Shown: one piece after another, positions 49,411 through 61,320 of the stretch
How positions within the stretch are numbered: position 1 is the first letter of the stretch
How the letters are laid out: each line of letters starts with the position of its first letter
Assembly: GCF_037975245.1 (NCBI RefSeq)
Contig: NC_092582.1
Location: 11,758,001-11,822,000 of the forward strand
Direction of reading: 5' to 3'
DNA from: Apostichopus japonicus
Lineage: Eukaryota; Echinodermata; Holothuroidea; Aspidochirotida; Stichopodidae
DNA: 64,000 nucleotides
The notes under the pieces: generated by a model
Seen by the model: only the letters and a program-made list of their open reading frames with translations
Told to the model about the DNA's origin: nothing
The model's database searches: none
Program-made: the position numbers and the translations under genes

Positions 49411-51387
49411 GTCAATTATGCTGGTTCACTTCACAGGAATAAAAGCTTAAGTAAAACAAAATCTGTAGTTCTACCTTGATAATTATTTTAACTGACCACT
49501 TACCAGTGACCACAAGCAATTAATTACCTTATTTGCGAACAGATGTAACACGTGCTCCGTCATATTAATACTGGGTGATATCAATCGAAATATATCTAGT
49601 AAGATATTTATGAATCGATTAAGGAAATTTCAGTGCTCTTTTTTGAAGCTATAAACCGATGAGAAGTGTAAGTGTTTTGGGTTTTTCTTTTCTTTTGGTG
49701 TGCGCGACCAAACATAGAAAGTATGAAGATTGCATTGAATATAATAAAGTCATTTAGTGTTCTCATCTGTCAAAATTCAAACTTATGGTTGGGCTATAAA
49801 CACTGTCTGGTCCAACTGGACACTGCAAGGACACATTGATATATCATTCGGCCACTGACTCCTTGAGAGCATGTTGCATATCAGCAGGGTATACAACATT
49901 ACACTATACAAACACCTCGAATTTACTAAAGAAATTTGATCCCTGCCCCAGACACGTAACCAAGGCTTTTCTTTCATAGGAATTAAAAATTAATCTATGA
50001 CGTTAGTTCATCTGTCAAACTTATTATTTTTTCAGCTGGTTTTGGAATGATTTTTTTGACGCCAATAAGGAAATATAACAATTGCTCAAAATAATACGAT
50101 TTGTTTGCTTTGGTCAATATAACAAGAGACAAGTGACTAGTTAATCAATGAAAAATATGACAAACAAGCAAGTCAAATGACCAGTGGTCAACGGAATAGG
50201 CTTTGATTAATATCTTAGTATTTACTCATTAAATACGTTGAGTAAAAATCTGAGATGATAATCAAAAACAGGTGTTTTGGATAACATAATCCCTTTTAGT
50301 TTCGAAATTTGGACACAAATAGTATTCGGTCGACACCTAGTGAACATAGTGTGCATGGTGACATCAAGGAGGAAGGGGGATTAGGAACAATACCCAATCA
50401 TTATGCTTCCCCCAGTTTCCCACCCCTTCCCCAGCTGCTCATAAATATGCCCGTATTGTAAACGAGTTTATACCTATGACAGGTGCTATAATGTTATTCC
50501 AAACTGATTTCCATCCAAACTCTTCGTTTGCCATCCATTCTCTTCCCCCCCCCCCCTTATCCTGGACATTCTGGTGCCGCCACAGAGAACAAATACCGCA
50601 AATGATTCTTGTCAACTATATAGCAATTACTGCTGCTTTTGATAATTTCTGTCCTCATTGATCAAGCTAATCGGGTTTGAGTGTCTGAATCATTTTTTTT
50701 TGAAAATTAATATCGCTCAAGGGCAAGGTGGTAATTAACACGAAACATTGAAAAGCAAATAATATTAGTTTTACCTGAGAGAGAAATATTAATGTAAACC
50801 AATTAAAATCAAATAGAAAACCAAATCAAAGGGGAAGGGAAAAAAACACTGGTTAACATATTAATAAATTTATTTGATTATGTTTTTTTTATTCATGTAG
50901 TGTTTACCGAGACAATCTATCATCGTTCTGTTCGTCATCTGTTCATCTTAGCTTTCAACATGTGATATGCTATTTTTATCAGTTTAACATTATTATGGTT
51001 AAGTTAAAGGAACATGCATGTAGGTCCAATAAATATATTATCTCCCTCCGTCTTTTGTTCATATAAGAGAATTAAATATATAAACATATGATTACATGAG
51101 ATGACAAACCAATCCTATTTTTATTTAAACTTTCCTGTAGGTCTTCATCCTCCAAATTACTCCCTGATATTTATAAGTATGTCCATTAATTAAATAACAA
51201 TTGTTTCAATGTGGTCATAAGTTAGGTGGCTATTTTGTGAGTATTTCAGTTCGATTATGACTTTATAGCATATTTGGATCAAATACTAGCCAATATCCAT
51301 TCCTCTGTCAAATCCCTCCTCCCCCTCCCCCGGCAGACAAGCGAAATCGACTTAAAGGTATCTCATTTAGCTCCTTGTGTGAAGACG
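49411..51387. other. Intergenic upstream of PSP94L-D, no gene recognised
   Basis: AT-rich, with poly-C at 50547-50556. The open frames at 49783-49977 and 50476-50661 have no support. Confidence 0.5.
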
Positions 51388-51545
51388 TACTTACAGACCT
51401 AGCTTGAAAATATGCCTCAGAACGTACCATTTCAAATATTCAATTATAATTCCTTCTAGGGGAGGACCTTATACCCCCTATATGGGAGGTAGCTTGACAA
51501 CCCCAGGGCCACCCCTCTCCTTTATGAAATCCTAGATTCGTCCAT
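51388..51545 (+). repeat. Dispersed repeat R2, copy 3
   Basis: ACAGACCTAGCTTGAAAATA, GCCTCAGAACGTACCATTT, CTAGGGGAGGACC and GAAATCCTAGATTCGTCC in the family order. Confidence 0.55.
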
Positions 51546-51820
51546 GAATACTGCTCAGCATATCAACTATCTAACTTTCTGATAGTTCACTTATTCATGT
51601 ACCTTTAAGTTATGATCACGTTTTTAAGAAGACCTAATAATTTAATTTTACTTAACACAGGGAATTTCATTTGACCTTTACCCTCCGTTTACAACAGTTA
51701 TGAAGGCATGACTATATTTGAATGTCTATGACAAGTCTTCAATATTTAGGCTGATAAACTGCTTGTGGAATCCATGATAACAGGCTGTTCACTGAATATT
51801 CATGATCTGCTTCCATTTAG

Positions 51821-52027
51821 CAGCCAGTTGGGACGATTTTCTAATGCTAATACCTCTCTAAACTGTACTCCAATATCATGCTCTCAAAGCACTGGTATTG
51901 ACAGTACAAACAGTTCCTAATCTTGATCTGATAAAGGCATGATATTCATACTGCTCATACTGACAATACGAGTGCTCTGAAGCAGGACATGACACTACAG
52001 TATAGAAAAAATTGTCCCAACTGGGTG
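51821..52027. mobile_element. Foldback hAT-like MITE, 207 bp
   Basis: Left end CAGCCAGTTGGGACGATTTT and right end AATTGTCCCAACTGGGTG are inverted repeats. The pairing continues inward for about 80 bp on each side: CTAAACTGTA and GCACTGGTATTGACAG on the left pair with CTGACAATACGAGTGC and TACAGTATAG on the right. Flanks CCATTTAG (51813-51820) and ATATTTAG (52028-52035) match at 6 of 8. The element can fold into one long imperfect hairpin with a loop of about 55 nt. Confidence 0.75.
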
Positions 52028-54019
52028 ATATTTAGTCACATAGTTATGATGATTTTGTCGCTAGTAATGATCTTTAAAAAAATTCATTGCCAAATTTAAT
52101 TTTTGATCTTCCATTCGAGTCAACATATGGTCCAGCTGTGATAACAGGCAGACTGAATGTTATCTTTATTCACCGTTGTCATGGTAATACAAGGCTTATT
52201 TTCAGAGTACAGTTGATTTACCATTTTATTCTTGTTTTACAATAAAACTGACAATGTCTTGCAGGAATGCAGGAATACCTACATACAATCTGAAAAAGCC
52301 AATTGAGCTGAAATTACCTTCTCAAGAATTTCCATAGACTTAACTCTTGGTCCCAATTGAATGTTGTCCAAAATGGAATCTGGAATAATTTGTTAATGAA
52401 AACGAAGTTTATATCAAAGAATATATTTATCTGTAGTTCACGAGTAGTTTCTATGCTTCTAAGTTGTAGAGATTTCCAATATATTAATGCATTCTTTTAT
52501 GATGATTAAGTGTGTTCGCGTCACACACGTTGCATGTGCATCTCAATTTATTGAGGAGGAAAGGGGGGACCTTTCAAACCCCGGTCAGCTTCTGCCCCTC
52601 CGCCCTTCAAAACAAAGTTGAAATTTTTATGCAATGTATGGAGTATTATTCATTGAAACAATCTTCACTTTGCAAAAATAAAAAAACACTTTTACCCGCG
52701 GTTATCAACAGTAAATTATGACTATCAGCGGCCATGATTTCTTAATAAATGTAGGTACAAAATAATTTTTTATTTGTATCTGTTCTTTTAAAACGCACTG
52801 CTAACAGTCCAAAGATATTTGGACAAATATCCTTTTGAATACATATGGCTTATCAAGGAAATTGGCTGTACTACTTAGTTTAACATATTGACTATCAGTT
52901 ACTCAGATGCATCAGTAAACTCAATGGAAAACAATACTTATTTTTGACTAAAATAACATGTTTACAATGCATTACAAATTTGTCAGTGACAAAGGGTGTT
53001 GAATGTTCAAGTTATTCATAGGTCCTGGAAAGTAACATTGGTTCTTAGATGTGATGCATCAATCCTCCCCAACCCCTTCCGATTATTCTTTTCATTATTT
53101 TTAATGGAGAGGGTGGGGCTTGGAGGTCACTAAAGGGGGAGGAGTCGAAATTTGGGAATGACACCTTCACTTTTCTACTCCCACTAGTGTATCACATTTG
53201 TTGAAATAATCTGTGTAAAATAAACACGAACAGATCTCATGCTAACTCGCGAGTACTTTGACTTTCTATTCTCTTTGTCGATAGCGAAAATTATTTTTGA
53301 TTAGTGTTCGTACTTAGCGCCACCAGTCACCGATTTCAATATGGCGGCAATACTATTGACCTTTAACCTGAAGTACATTTTCTAATTTCACGTGATATCG
53401 TTGTGAAGGTATGAAACTTATGTTATATGACACTACTAATACAGCAAGCTTACACTGTTATCAAGTTTCTATGTAGAGAATGAGGTAATATTTTGCACAG
53501 CACGCTTTTTCAACTGAATGGTTAAAATGCCTTATCTCTTGTAATTCTATACAGGATGTAGAATTCGATATGTATCAGGCTGGTAGGAGTTTTGTTTCTT
53601 AGCAAAGCTCCATACAGACTTCCTTTCAATCTTCTATTTTCCATTTGGTTTGATAATTTTAAGTTTTCATTTCTCCTTTTATTTTTTATAGTAGGAGGAA
53701 AGGAGTAGGGGAACAAATGAAAATCATAAATAGGATGTAAGCCACCTCTTTTTCCTCTTTTACCATCCTCAGACGACATTTACATCACTAGAATCTTCCT
53801 TTAATTAAAGTGTAATTATCGGAACGGAATATTATTGTATAAGTTATCAAATTCGTCAAACTCAGTTCTTCATTTTATATGTAAAGCTATACCATTTTGC
53901 GTTGAATGTGGATAGAATTTTTTCATAATTTGCGCTTCACCACAGCCCCTGGATCTGAGCCTGCCAGCGTACAGTACAGCTTCCAGTTAATCATAAACAG
54001 TAATCTTCTTATTCCTTTT

Positions 54020-54140
54020 CTGTCACTGTGGCGGTTACAGTCACGATGTAAGGGGACTGGGGTTGAGAAGGAAGTAAAAGTTGTTTGGATTTTCGTTCCT
54101 ATGTTTGCTCTATCTTGGGTCCTGGCTCTCACAAAGTACT
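54020..54140 (+). repeat. Dispersed repeat R1, copy 5
   Basis: GGTTACAGTCACGATGTAAG, GGGACTGGGGTTGAGAAGGA, TTTTCGTTCC, CTCTATCTTGGGTCC. It matches copy 4 closely over the core. Confidence 0.65.
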
Positions 54141-55754
54141 CATCCATGGCTGATTAAATCAATAATTTCAGCCAAACGATAAAATGGTATTCATTATGTT
54201 ATTGTATAAGGTCAACAGCACACCGTCATTGCATTCCGTAGAGCAAAGATATTGATATATTGACCAGTTTTGTGATGTTTTCTAAATACAGATGGCAATA
54301 GAATTGAGTGAAAGTTTCCACCAAGGCAATTGAGCTAAAAATAATTCTGTTTTGCATTGTAATGTGAAAGTCATTAATCTCTAAAGGAAAAAAGGAAAAT
54401 AACATTTCTAACAAAATGACGCATATTTTAACCACACGAATTCGGTTTATATAGCTGACTTGGCTCTGAGCCAACTATCACTATTTCAACTGCACTTCGC
54501 CTAATACATGAATAATTATGAGTTATTCGTTGAACAGCTGTGGCATTCATTCGTAATTACCCGACATGAGTTGCCCATTTATGAGGTACACAATGATCTG
54601 ATAGCATTAGGACACGTTTACAGGAAAGGAGCTTTCTTTATTTGAATTCTAATGAAGTGATTTTACGGTTCGAATGTACCCCGTTAAAAAAAATTTTTTT
54701 TATCCTTAACAAAACTGCTGTTAAATTACGTCTTAGTACAGGCCTCCTGCATGGCTGTCGATATTCTGTATTAAAAATACAACTTTTTTGACAGTGTACA
54801 AGAGGTCGCATTTTGATGAAATTTAAAAACGGAGAACATGGACAGCTAAGCAAACGTTCCGATTTCATCACATTTCAAATTTAAATCAATGATAAGAATA
54901 TTATCATGAGAATGGAAGCTTTTGAAGGGTATAACTGCCATGATGAATCCACTATGATAGTAAAGGTGGGTTAAATTCTATTAGATATCTCGAAATAATG
55001 ACGAGATAATACATTGAGGGTCTTTTTTATATCCTTACAGTGATGTAAAATATAAAAAAAAATTCTATAATTTTTTTCCATTGTCTACCACCGGTAGTTC
55101 CATTTAATACCTTCAAAGAAATGTCATTATTTTTGGGGCACAGAAATTTCGTTGCAACTGTTAATGAATTGACATTAATGTGTACATATACGTATGTTGT
55201 ATCATCTCTGAAACACATTGAGACATTAAACAGGCAGAGAATATCAATCTACATACAGATATACGATGGAGTTTATTTCACATGTGAGCAAAGAATAACT
55301 TACATTAATAGACACAAACTGAAATTGATAGATATATATGACATTGTTACTAAATACCCCATGCCCACCCCATCGTCACCCCTTCCCCTCCCATATGTAT
55401 TCATAAGAGGCTGGCATTTTACTATATGACTGTTTCCATGCACGAAAAGTTCTCTTTTTATCGGCGGGAATTTTCATTTAGTTATTTCTTGAAGTGACTT
55501 CAAATTAAAATTAGCATAGTTCTAGATTAAGCTATTTCTTGTCATAACATACTTAACAGTCAGATTAGAAGGTCATAATACATTTAGCTAAAAGATATTA
55601 GCACGTAAATTCCATATAATACTTTTAAGATCTACCGGTTTATGTTATATTGAAATGAGCGATTTTGCAGCATATACAAGCGATGACAAAATTATCCCAT
55701 TTGGGGATCGGGGGGGGGGGTTGCGACGCCGCCACCCCCTGCCTCTCCTCATAA

Positions 55755-55870
55755 CTCACATTATAGGTCTACTTGATCACTTGCCATGCCTCAGAATTTT
55801 GCAACCATTTCACGTCTTAATTTGTTTTTCTGGGAAAGACCCCCCCCCCCCACATCCCCTTTTAAGTTTT
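55755..55870 (+). repeat. Dispersed repeat R2, copy 4
   Basis: TATAGGTCTACTTGAT, CATGCCTCAGAATTTTGCAA, TTTCTGGGAAAGACC and a poly-C run follow the family order. Confidence 0.5.
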
Positions 55871-56135
55871 AGTCGGCTTCAGCCATCGCGGGAACACACC
55901 CACTCCTTTTTCCAGTATCCCATTCACCAAGCAGTATATATGTTTTCTATATTATAAATTATAACTATAATAAAATGTGATATTGAAACAAAAATTAAAC
56001 CGCAGTGTCTACAACTTGTTGCCAAACCATAACTAATATGATACCCTTTAAAGAGAACGAATAATAATTTCAGTTGAGACACTGTATTAAATCCACTGTA
56101 GGAATCCGTCATATAATTATTTCCGATGCCAAAGT

Positions 56136-59100
56136 TCAAGCAGTGATAATTTCACAGGCTCTCGCGTAGCATGCAGGATATGGCTTGCGTTTGTATTCAC
56201 ATTTATCCTCATCCAGTACGAGGTTACAGCGATGAGGATAGCGAACTTTGGGAACATCGATTCTATGTGAAAATAAACAGAAATAACCGAGAGAAAATTA
56301 TCAGTTTCTTACTAGTGTTATTTATCACGACCACGAGAAGATGTCTCCACTGTGTGACATTAAGAGAAGTTTAAAATACTTATTGCTTTCTTACTACCAA
56401 AATTTTCTTTTGTTTAGTAAACACCCCTGCAAGGCACCCGTCTCCAATTACATAACACGTTTTATCTCTATTTCTCCTTCTATTACGGGTAACGCCTGTT
56501 GTCCTAAGGCGTTGGAAAAGTGTACCTAATATAGGCCTATAAATAAATAAATTCTACAGCATACTGCAGACATCTGTTGTAACGGCGTTCATGCACTGTA
56601 GTATCGTGTTCTTTATAAGCAGTGATCCACAAATTGTTAACGTTGCAACATGTTGTTTTGAAGTGTATGTATGTTCATTACTCTTCAAAAATTTAAACAG
56701 AACAGCCGTTTTCATTGTTCAAATATTTAAAAAAAATCACCAGAAATATACACTTTTATGACTAAACGATCAGGGTGCAAAAATAATAATAAAAAGAATG
56801 AAGATAAATAATGTGACAGCGATTTGACATGATAAAACAAAATAAAGTTCAGCTGAGTATACTTTACCCTATTTATTCGTATTTCATATACACCTGCAGA
56901 TGGTTGGTTATTTGTACACATAAAACTTCATTGAATAAATAAACCTGTAATTGTGGACAATGCTGTACATGTCACGACCATTTACAGTCGAGATCCTCAA
57001 AGTAAACCTGACTAGAATTGACAATCGTCCAGACTACAGAAAAACTAAGCGTGGTCACTATGGTGATTTATTTTAGTACGAAGAGTGGCTTCAGAGAGTA
57101 AGGGCGGGAAAACAAACATGGGCAAAAGGTCCATCTTTAAAATGTAATAATCGTAATTTCTGTACCGAGCACATTTACATGTAATTGGAAATGAAGACGG
57201 GGTTGGGGGAGGAGGGGGGTGGGGGTGGGGGTGGGTAAATCTTTCCCATGCACACGTCTGCGTGCCCCCTTCTAACCCCTCCATGTCCCCACTCCTCCTA
57301 AACCCTTCCCTGATAGATATTTCCTTTTAAACTGATAAAGTGATTACTTAAACCACTGAGGCTTATATTCCAATTATTACCAGAAGTTTCAATAAACTCT
57401 GCCGCATCTGTTTGATTAACATTATTATGTTATACCAGTTGTTATCACTTTACTTTAAGGCACCGCCGACGCTTGGAGGGGGAGGGGTTAATTACTAATG
57501 GGGAGCACTGCATGCAGCATAATTTAAGGCCTTTAAAGACTATATCAAAAGGGACTTTCAAATGTCTAGAATTATCACTTTAGATCTCCCAACAATTTAC
57601 AATATTATACTGTTATTAAATTATACTTCACAATGTTCACTGATACTGAATATACTTAGCTTCATTTAGGTATATAAAGTGAAAATTGGAAAGTTCGGTA
57701 AAGTTTAGAGACGATAGTCGACGTCCGAACCAACGAGATGATGTCTCTATCGATCTTTCGTTTGACACATTATTTTCTGTGTATATTCGTGAGACATTCT
57801 TGGACAAGAATATATGTACTTACGTCACGCAGCACTGATAGCCAGTGCCACTTTCATCGCATTCACAGACGTGGCACGGTCTGTCCTCCAGGATAAAAGT
57901 CGAGTCACTTGCACATGTTGCATTCTCTAACAAGGAGAAAAAAATGAATCCAATTGTATTTTAAACTGAAGAAAATTACTACATACTCTCCTTTTTCCGT
58001 AGACAAGGTTGGGCTAGAGGGGGGAAAAGGTGGGACGGAAAGGACTATATTGATCGGATAAAATTGTTTTGAAGGTAGCATAGATAAAAACGTGTTAGAT
58101 TATCAGGCAGGTTTGCTTTTGTCTGCTTTTAACTGTTATTATAAGCTTTATTTTAATATACATTATATAAATCTATTCAAATGGGAGAAAAAAAAAACTT
58201 TTGAAATTTTGAAATTTTGCAATTTGTTCTGTTAATGTGTGATTAATACTGATGAAGGAATGTTAAGGCGAAGAAACGTTGATAACCTAATGAAGTCATC
58301 TATGCATATCTATTAATCCTGAGCGGATCCAGGTGGTATTGTATTTATGTATTTTAGATCCTCCTGCAAGCAGGAACTCTCGAAGCTGACCGAAGTCAGT
58401 CTCTTAGATTCATAATTAACGTCCATGATTATGAATTGTCAATTTTCAACAACTCTGCAACTGGACGACATACATTAATCTTGGAGTGACGAACTCGAGA
58501 CCTTTCGATTGAAGGCACCGGCGTTAACCACTGAGCTAACACTACTTATGCTGACTACCACAACCCCCCCCACCCACCCCCCCCCCCCCACACACACACA
58601 CACCCACAAATAAGTAAAAATATATATAGCTATTAGCACAACCTTGCGTATAGACCTAACTATAGACCTAATTTATAGTCTAAATATCTAAGCCTTATGC
58701 TCCAATTGCATGTCTAATATTGTTCATGGGGAACCCCAAGCCCCCCCCCCCCCTCCCCCTATTTTTTTAAAGTCCTGGATTCAATCCTGTAAAGTTAAAC
58801 TATGGTCATTCTTGTAATGTTATTTTGAGTATATAATACTCTGTAAGTTAAGGTTCTCCTTAATTATGCAGTTAATATTTACATGATTAGCAAAATCTTC
58901 AATAGATTCGGTAAATTCATCTTAGTTTGCTTGTTCCCGTTATATAAAGACTTTGTACTTGGAGCGGTATTGGTGATTATTAAAGCATTTTAATTGATAT
59001 TCATCATTATGTAAGATGTGACTATCGTAATTGCTTTTCCGTGATCAGAATTATTCACTACAATAACTGCAACATTGCATAATTTTACATACATAGCTCC

Positions 59101-59895
59101 AAATCCAACTCCCTCCACCCCACCCCAACATGGCAATCGATTAAGTAATGAATTTCTCACAATAGCAACGCTCGTCCGGATTCATGTATGCAAATTAAGC
59201 TAATACCAGACGTTTATGCTGTGAAAGCAGTGTATACCAAGGCAATGGTGATAAATACTAAGAAAATTGTAAACATAAAATTACTCAATGTAAATTTTTT
59301 TGAAACATCTATCACGTTGTCGTAATGTCCACTCTGCACCAGAATAAAATATATACATCGTTTGCTAAAGCGACTGAATGATGGAAAAAGATTAAGAATG
59401 AAACTAGCTATACTTTTAATACGCAGTTATATTGTGTAACAACGGATGAAACGCTACGATTTTCTTCTCTTTTTTGATAGCTCCGATATAAGCTATTATA
59501 TTCAATAGTGTTATTTAGTACAGTGGCACTATAGTTAGACATTAAGAAAAAACCATCTGCAATGGTCGGCAAATAACTGTATTTATATATATTGTATATC
59601 TCATATTTGTAAAGTTCTTTAGCAGTTGTCTGATTTGGTCCGTAAATAAACCTTTAAATTATAAACTACACATTAATTTTATCCAACATTGTGTGACGTA
59701 GGTAATATCTCAAGGGTCATAAGGCTTGAGTGATGTCAAATAAGATAGAACAAACAATACCAACATGTTTCTCTTGATTAAATATATAAGTGCAGCTGAA
59801 AATAACTCACCGTTTGTAAAACAATTTTCGGCATTCGCACAGAAGACGGCCAATGCGATTAGCATCAAAGAAGCATTTTGTATAATTTTGCCCAT
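56136..59895 (-). CDS. PSP94-like: PSP94L-E: short secreted beta-microseminoprotein-like protein
   Basis: Exons: 59895-59811, 57926-57824 (103 nt), 56262-56136. Donors are G|GTGAGT and AC|GTAAGT, acceptors CTTGTTAG| and TTCACATAG|, phases 1 and 2 as in the others. The product is 104 residues, close to vertebrate beta-microseminoprotein. The signal peptide (1-22, ending CANA) is followed at once by ENCF; the propeptide-like segment of A to D is missing. Cysteines are at 25, 33, 46, 49, 51, 60, 61, 75, 84, 94 and 99. C-x8-C with LVLDED between is kept, but the chain stops five residues after the last cysteine, without the W-[YF] motif of A-D. Introns are 1.9 and 1.6 kb; a tRNA-like SINE and an R2 copy sit in intron 1. 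A TATA box is 51-58 nt upstream. It is the most diverged copy. Confidence 0.82.
58330..58545 (-). mobile_element. tRNA-derived SINE in intron 1 of PSP94L-E
   Basis: On the minus strand the head reads TTAGCTCAGTGGTTAACG (polymerase III A box, 58520-58540) and about 35 nt later GGTCTCGAGTTCGTCACTCC (B-box region, 58483-58502). Spacing fits a tRNA-derived promoter. The body continues to about 58330 and includes GAAGCTGACCGAAGTCAG. No cloverleaf is complete enough for a functional tRNA. It is in the same orientation as PSP94L-E. Confidence 0.7.
58640..58785 (+). repeat. Dispersed repeat R2, copy 5
   Basis: TAGACCTAACTATAGACCTA, TAAGCCTTATGCTCCAATTG, TTCATGGGGAACCCCAAG, a poly-C run, then AAAGTCCTGGATTCAATCC. 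It lies in intron 1 of PSP94L-E, next to the SINE. Confidence 0.55.
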
Positions 59896-59945
59896 TTTAC
59901 TTATTGAGACTTTAAACTTTTGCAAAACCAAGAAAATATCTCAAA

Positions 59946-59953
59946 CATTTATA
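59946..59953 (-). promoter_or_regulatory. TATA box of PSP94L-E
   Basis: TATAAATG on the minus strand, 51-58 nt upstream of the ATG at 59895. This implies a 5' leader of only about 25 nt, much shorter than in A and C. Inferred from sequence. Confidence 0.5.
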
Positions 59954-60149
59954 CCCAAGTACTGTTATTCACTTCACGGAGATTTTGAATTCTAATGAGC
60001 TTGGGGAAAAATTGATAGACTATACAATATATAATAATTTAAAAACACATTCGGCAGATGGACAGTTTTAACAATTTATTTGCTTTTGTAAAGGAGTGCC
60101 GCTTTCGGTGGAAAAACAAAGGTCTAAGGTCAAATGTGAATACTAGCCA

Positions 60150-60735
60150 TTATACAAAAGATTAAATTTATTAAAACTAAATGATATTATAAGAGTCCAG
60201 CTTGCAACATTTGCATATAAAGCATGGAATGGATTGCTACCCGAGGCTTTTAAAGATTTTATATATAGTAATAGACTAATCCACAACCATCAAACACGCC
60301 ATTGTAAAATCGCCCATGTTTTATCCCAACGAAGTACTTTAAGTTCTTTTAAATCCTCGTATTCGTGCTATAAAAACGTGGAATAATCTCCAGGATAATG
60401 TTAAGAATAAGCCTCCTTACTCTGTATTCAAAAGGAATCTCCAAACTGTAATTATTTCTCACTATTGATGGATTTATTCTTGTGTGTGTTTGCGATTAAG
60501 ATCATTATAAAGATTGTTAGGATTGCTTATTAACATTATTAATTTCAAGTAGAGTCAATTCGATTATTTCATCATTGTAGATGCTACTATTAACTTTTCT
60601 TTTTCTATTTTTAAGTTTTTCTTTCTTTTTTTCTTTTTGGGGAGTCTCCTACTTTGTTAAGCCTTACAGGCTTTATAGGAGACTTCCCGTCACACTGTAA
60701 AATGTGATGAAACAAATAAATATACAAATACAAAT
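60150..60735 (+). mobile_element. LINE copy 3: C-terminal reverse transcriptase fragment and 3' UTR
   Basis: The plus strand reads RLNLLKLNDIIRVQLATFAY, then KAWNGLLPEAFKDF and QTRHCKIAHVLSQRSTLSSF. A shift of frame near 60350 is followed by NPRIRAIKTWNNLQDNV and a final YSVFKRNLQTVIISHY stop near 60468. It matches the tails of copies 1 and 2 but is older. The 3' UTR hairpin is at 60641-60688, and the tail has ACAAATA repeats. It lies between PSP94L-E and the orphan exon at 61676. Confidence 0.88.
60641..60688 (+). other. 3' UTR hairpin of LINE copy 3
   Basis: Stem GTCTCCTA / TAGGAGAC and upper stem AAGCC / GGCTT. Both differ from copies 1 and 2 at paired positions, with pairing kept. Confidence 0.75.
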
Positions 60736-61227
60736 ACAAAATTATCTGTCATTTTTTACTGTGTTTGAATTGATTTATTTGACAAATGGCACAGTTACAT
60801 ATGATAACAGAGGAGTTGTATATTCTCGAGGGCATGTGATTGTCAGTGGCGAAGCTAAATGCGGTTCATTGAGCCGGGGCACGACCCCAAATGATCCACG
60901 GGTGCATATGGTTAGTTCCGAAAATTTGAGCAGACTGATCACAACTGGGCAGTCAGCATTTTTGGTAAATAATTGAATGAGTAGAAAGTTATCAGTATTT
61001 CTGTACCTTAGTCTGGTTTATGTCACTAGCTAACTACTGCTATAACAATTATAATTGGATAAAAACAAAAACATTGCCCATATATTATCCGGTTTAACTT
61101 GCTCTACTTTTCTGCTAGAAAATAAATGCTATATATTGTTAACGTCGTGAAATTTAATGCTGACAAACCTAACTTCCGCTTCATCACTATTTGCACGTCC
61201 TTTAGTCTTTCGAAGTCATTATCAAAC

Positions 61228-61320
61228 GGTTACAGTCTCGATGTAAGAAGGCTGAGGTGTTCGTCTCCACGACCTATCATGGGTGACTTTGCTTTCACAG
61301 ACCCTGAGCCTACACCTTAC
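61228..61320 (+). repeat. Dispersed repeat R1, copy 6
   Basis: GGTTACAGTCTCGATGTAAG, then GAGGTGTTCGTC and CTATCATGGGTGACTT. Worn. It lies between LINE copy 3 and the orphan first exon. Confidence 0.5.

Larger units (their letters stand above)
52028..56135. other. Intergenic downstream of PSP94L-E, no gene recognised
   Basis: Contains one R1 copy (54020-54140), one R2 copy (55755-55870) and poly-G/C runs at 55711 and 55841. The open frame at 55121-55429 has no recognisable domain. No PSP94-type exon was found. Confidence 0.5.

Noticed and set aside
59896-59931. Longer N-terminus for PSP94L-E starting at 59931
   Set aside because: The codon there is TTG, not ATG; the first ATG at 59895 gives a proper signal peptide.
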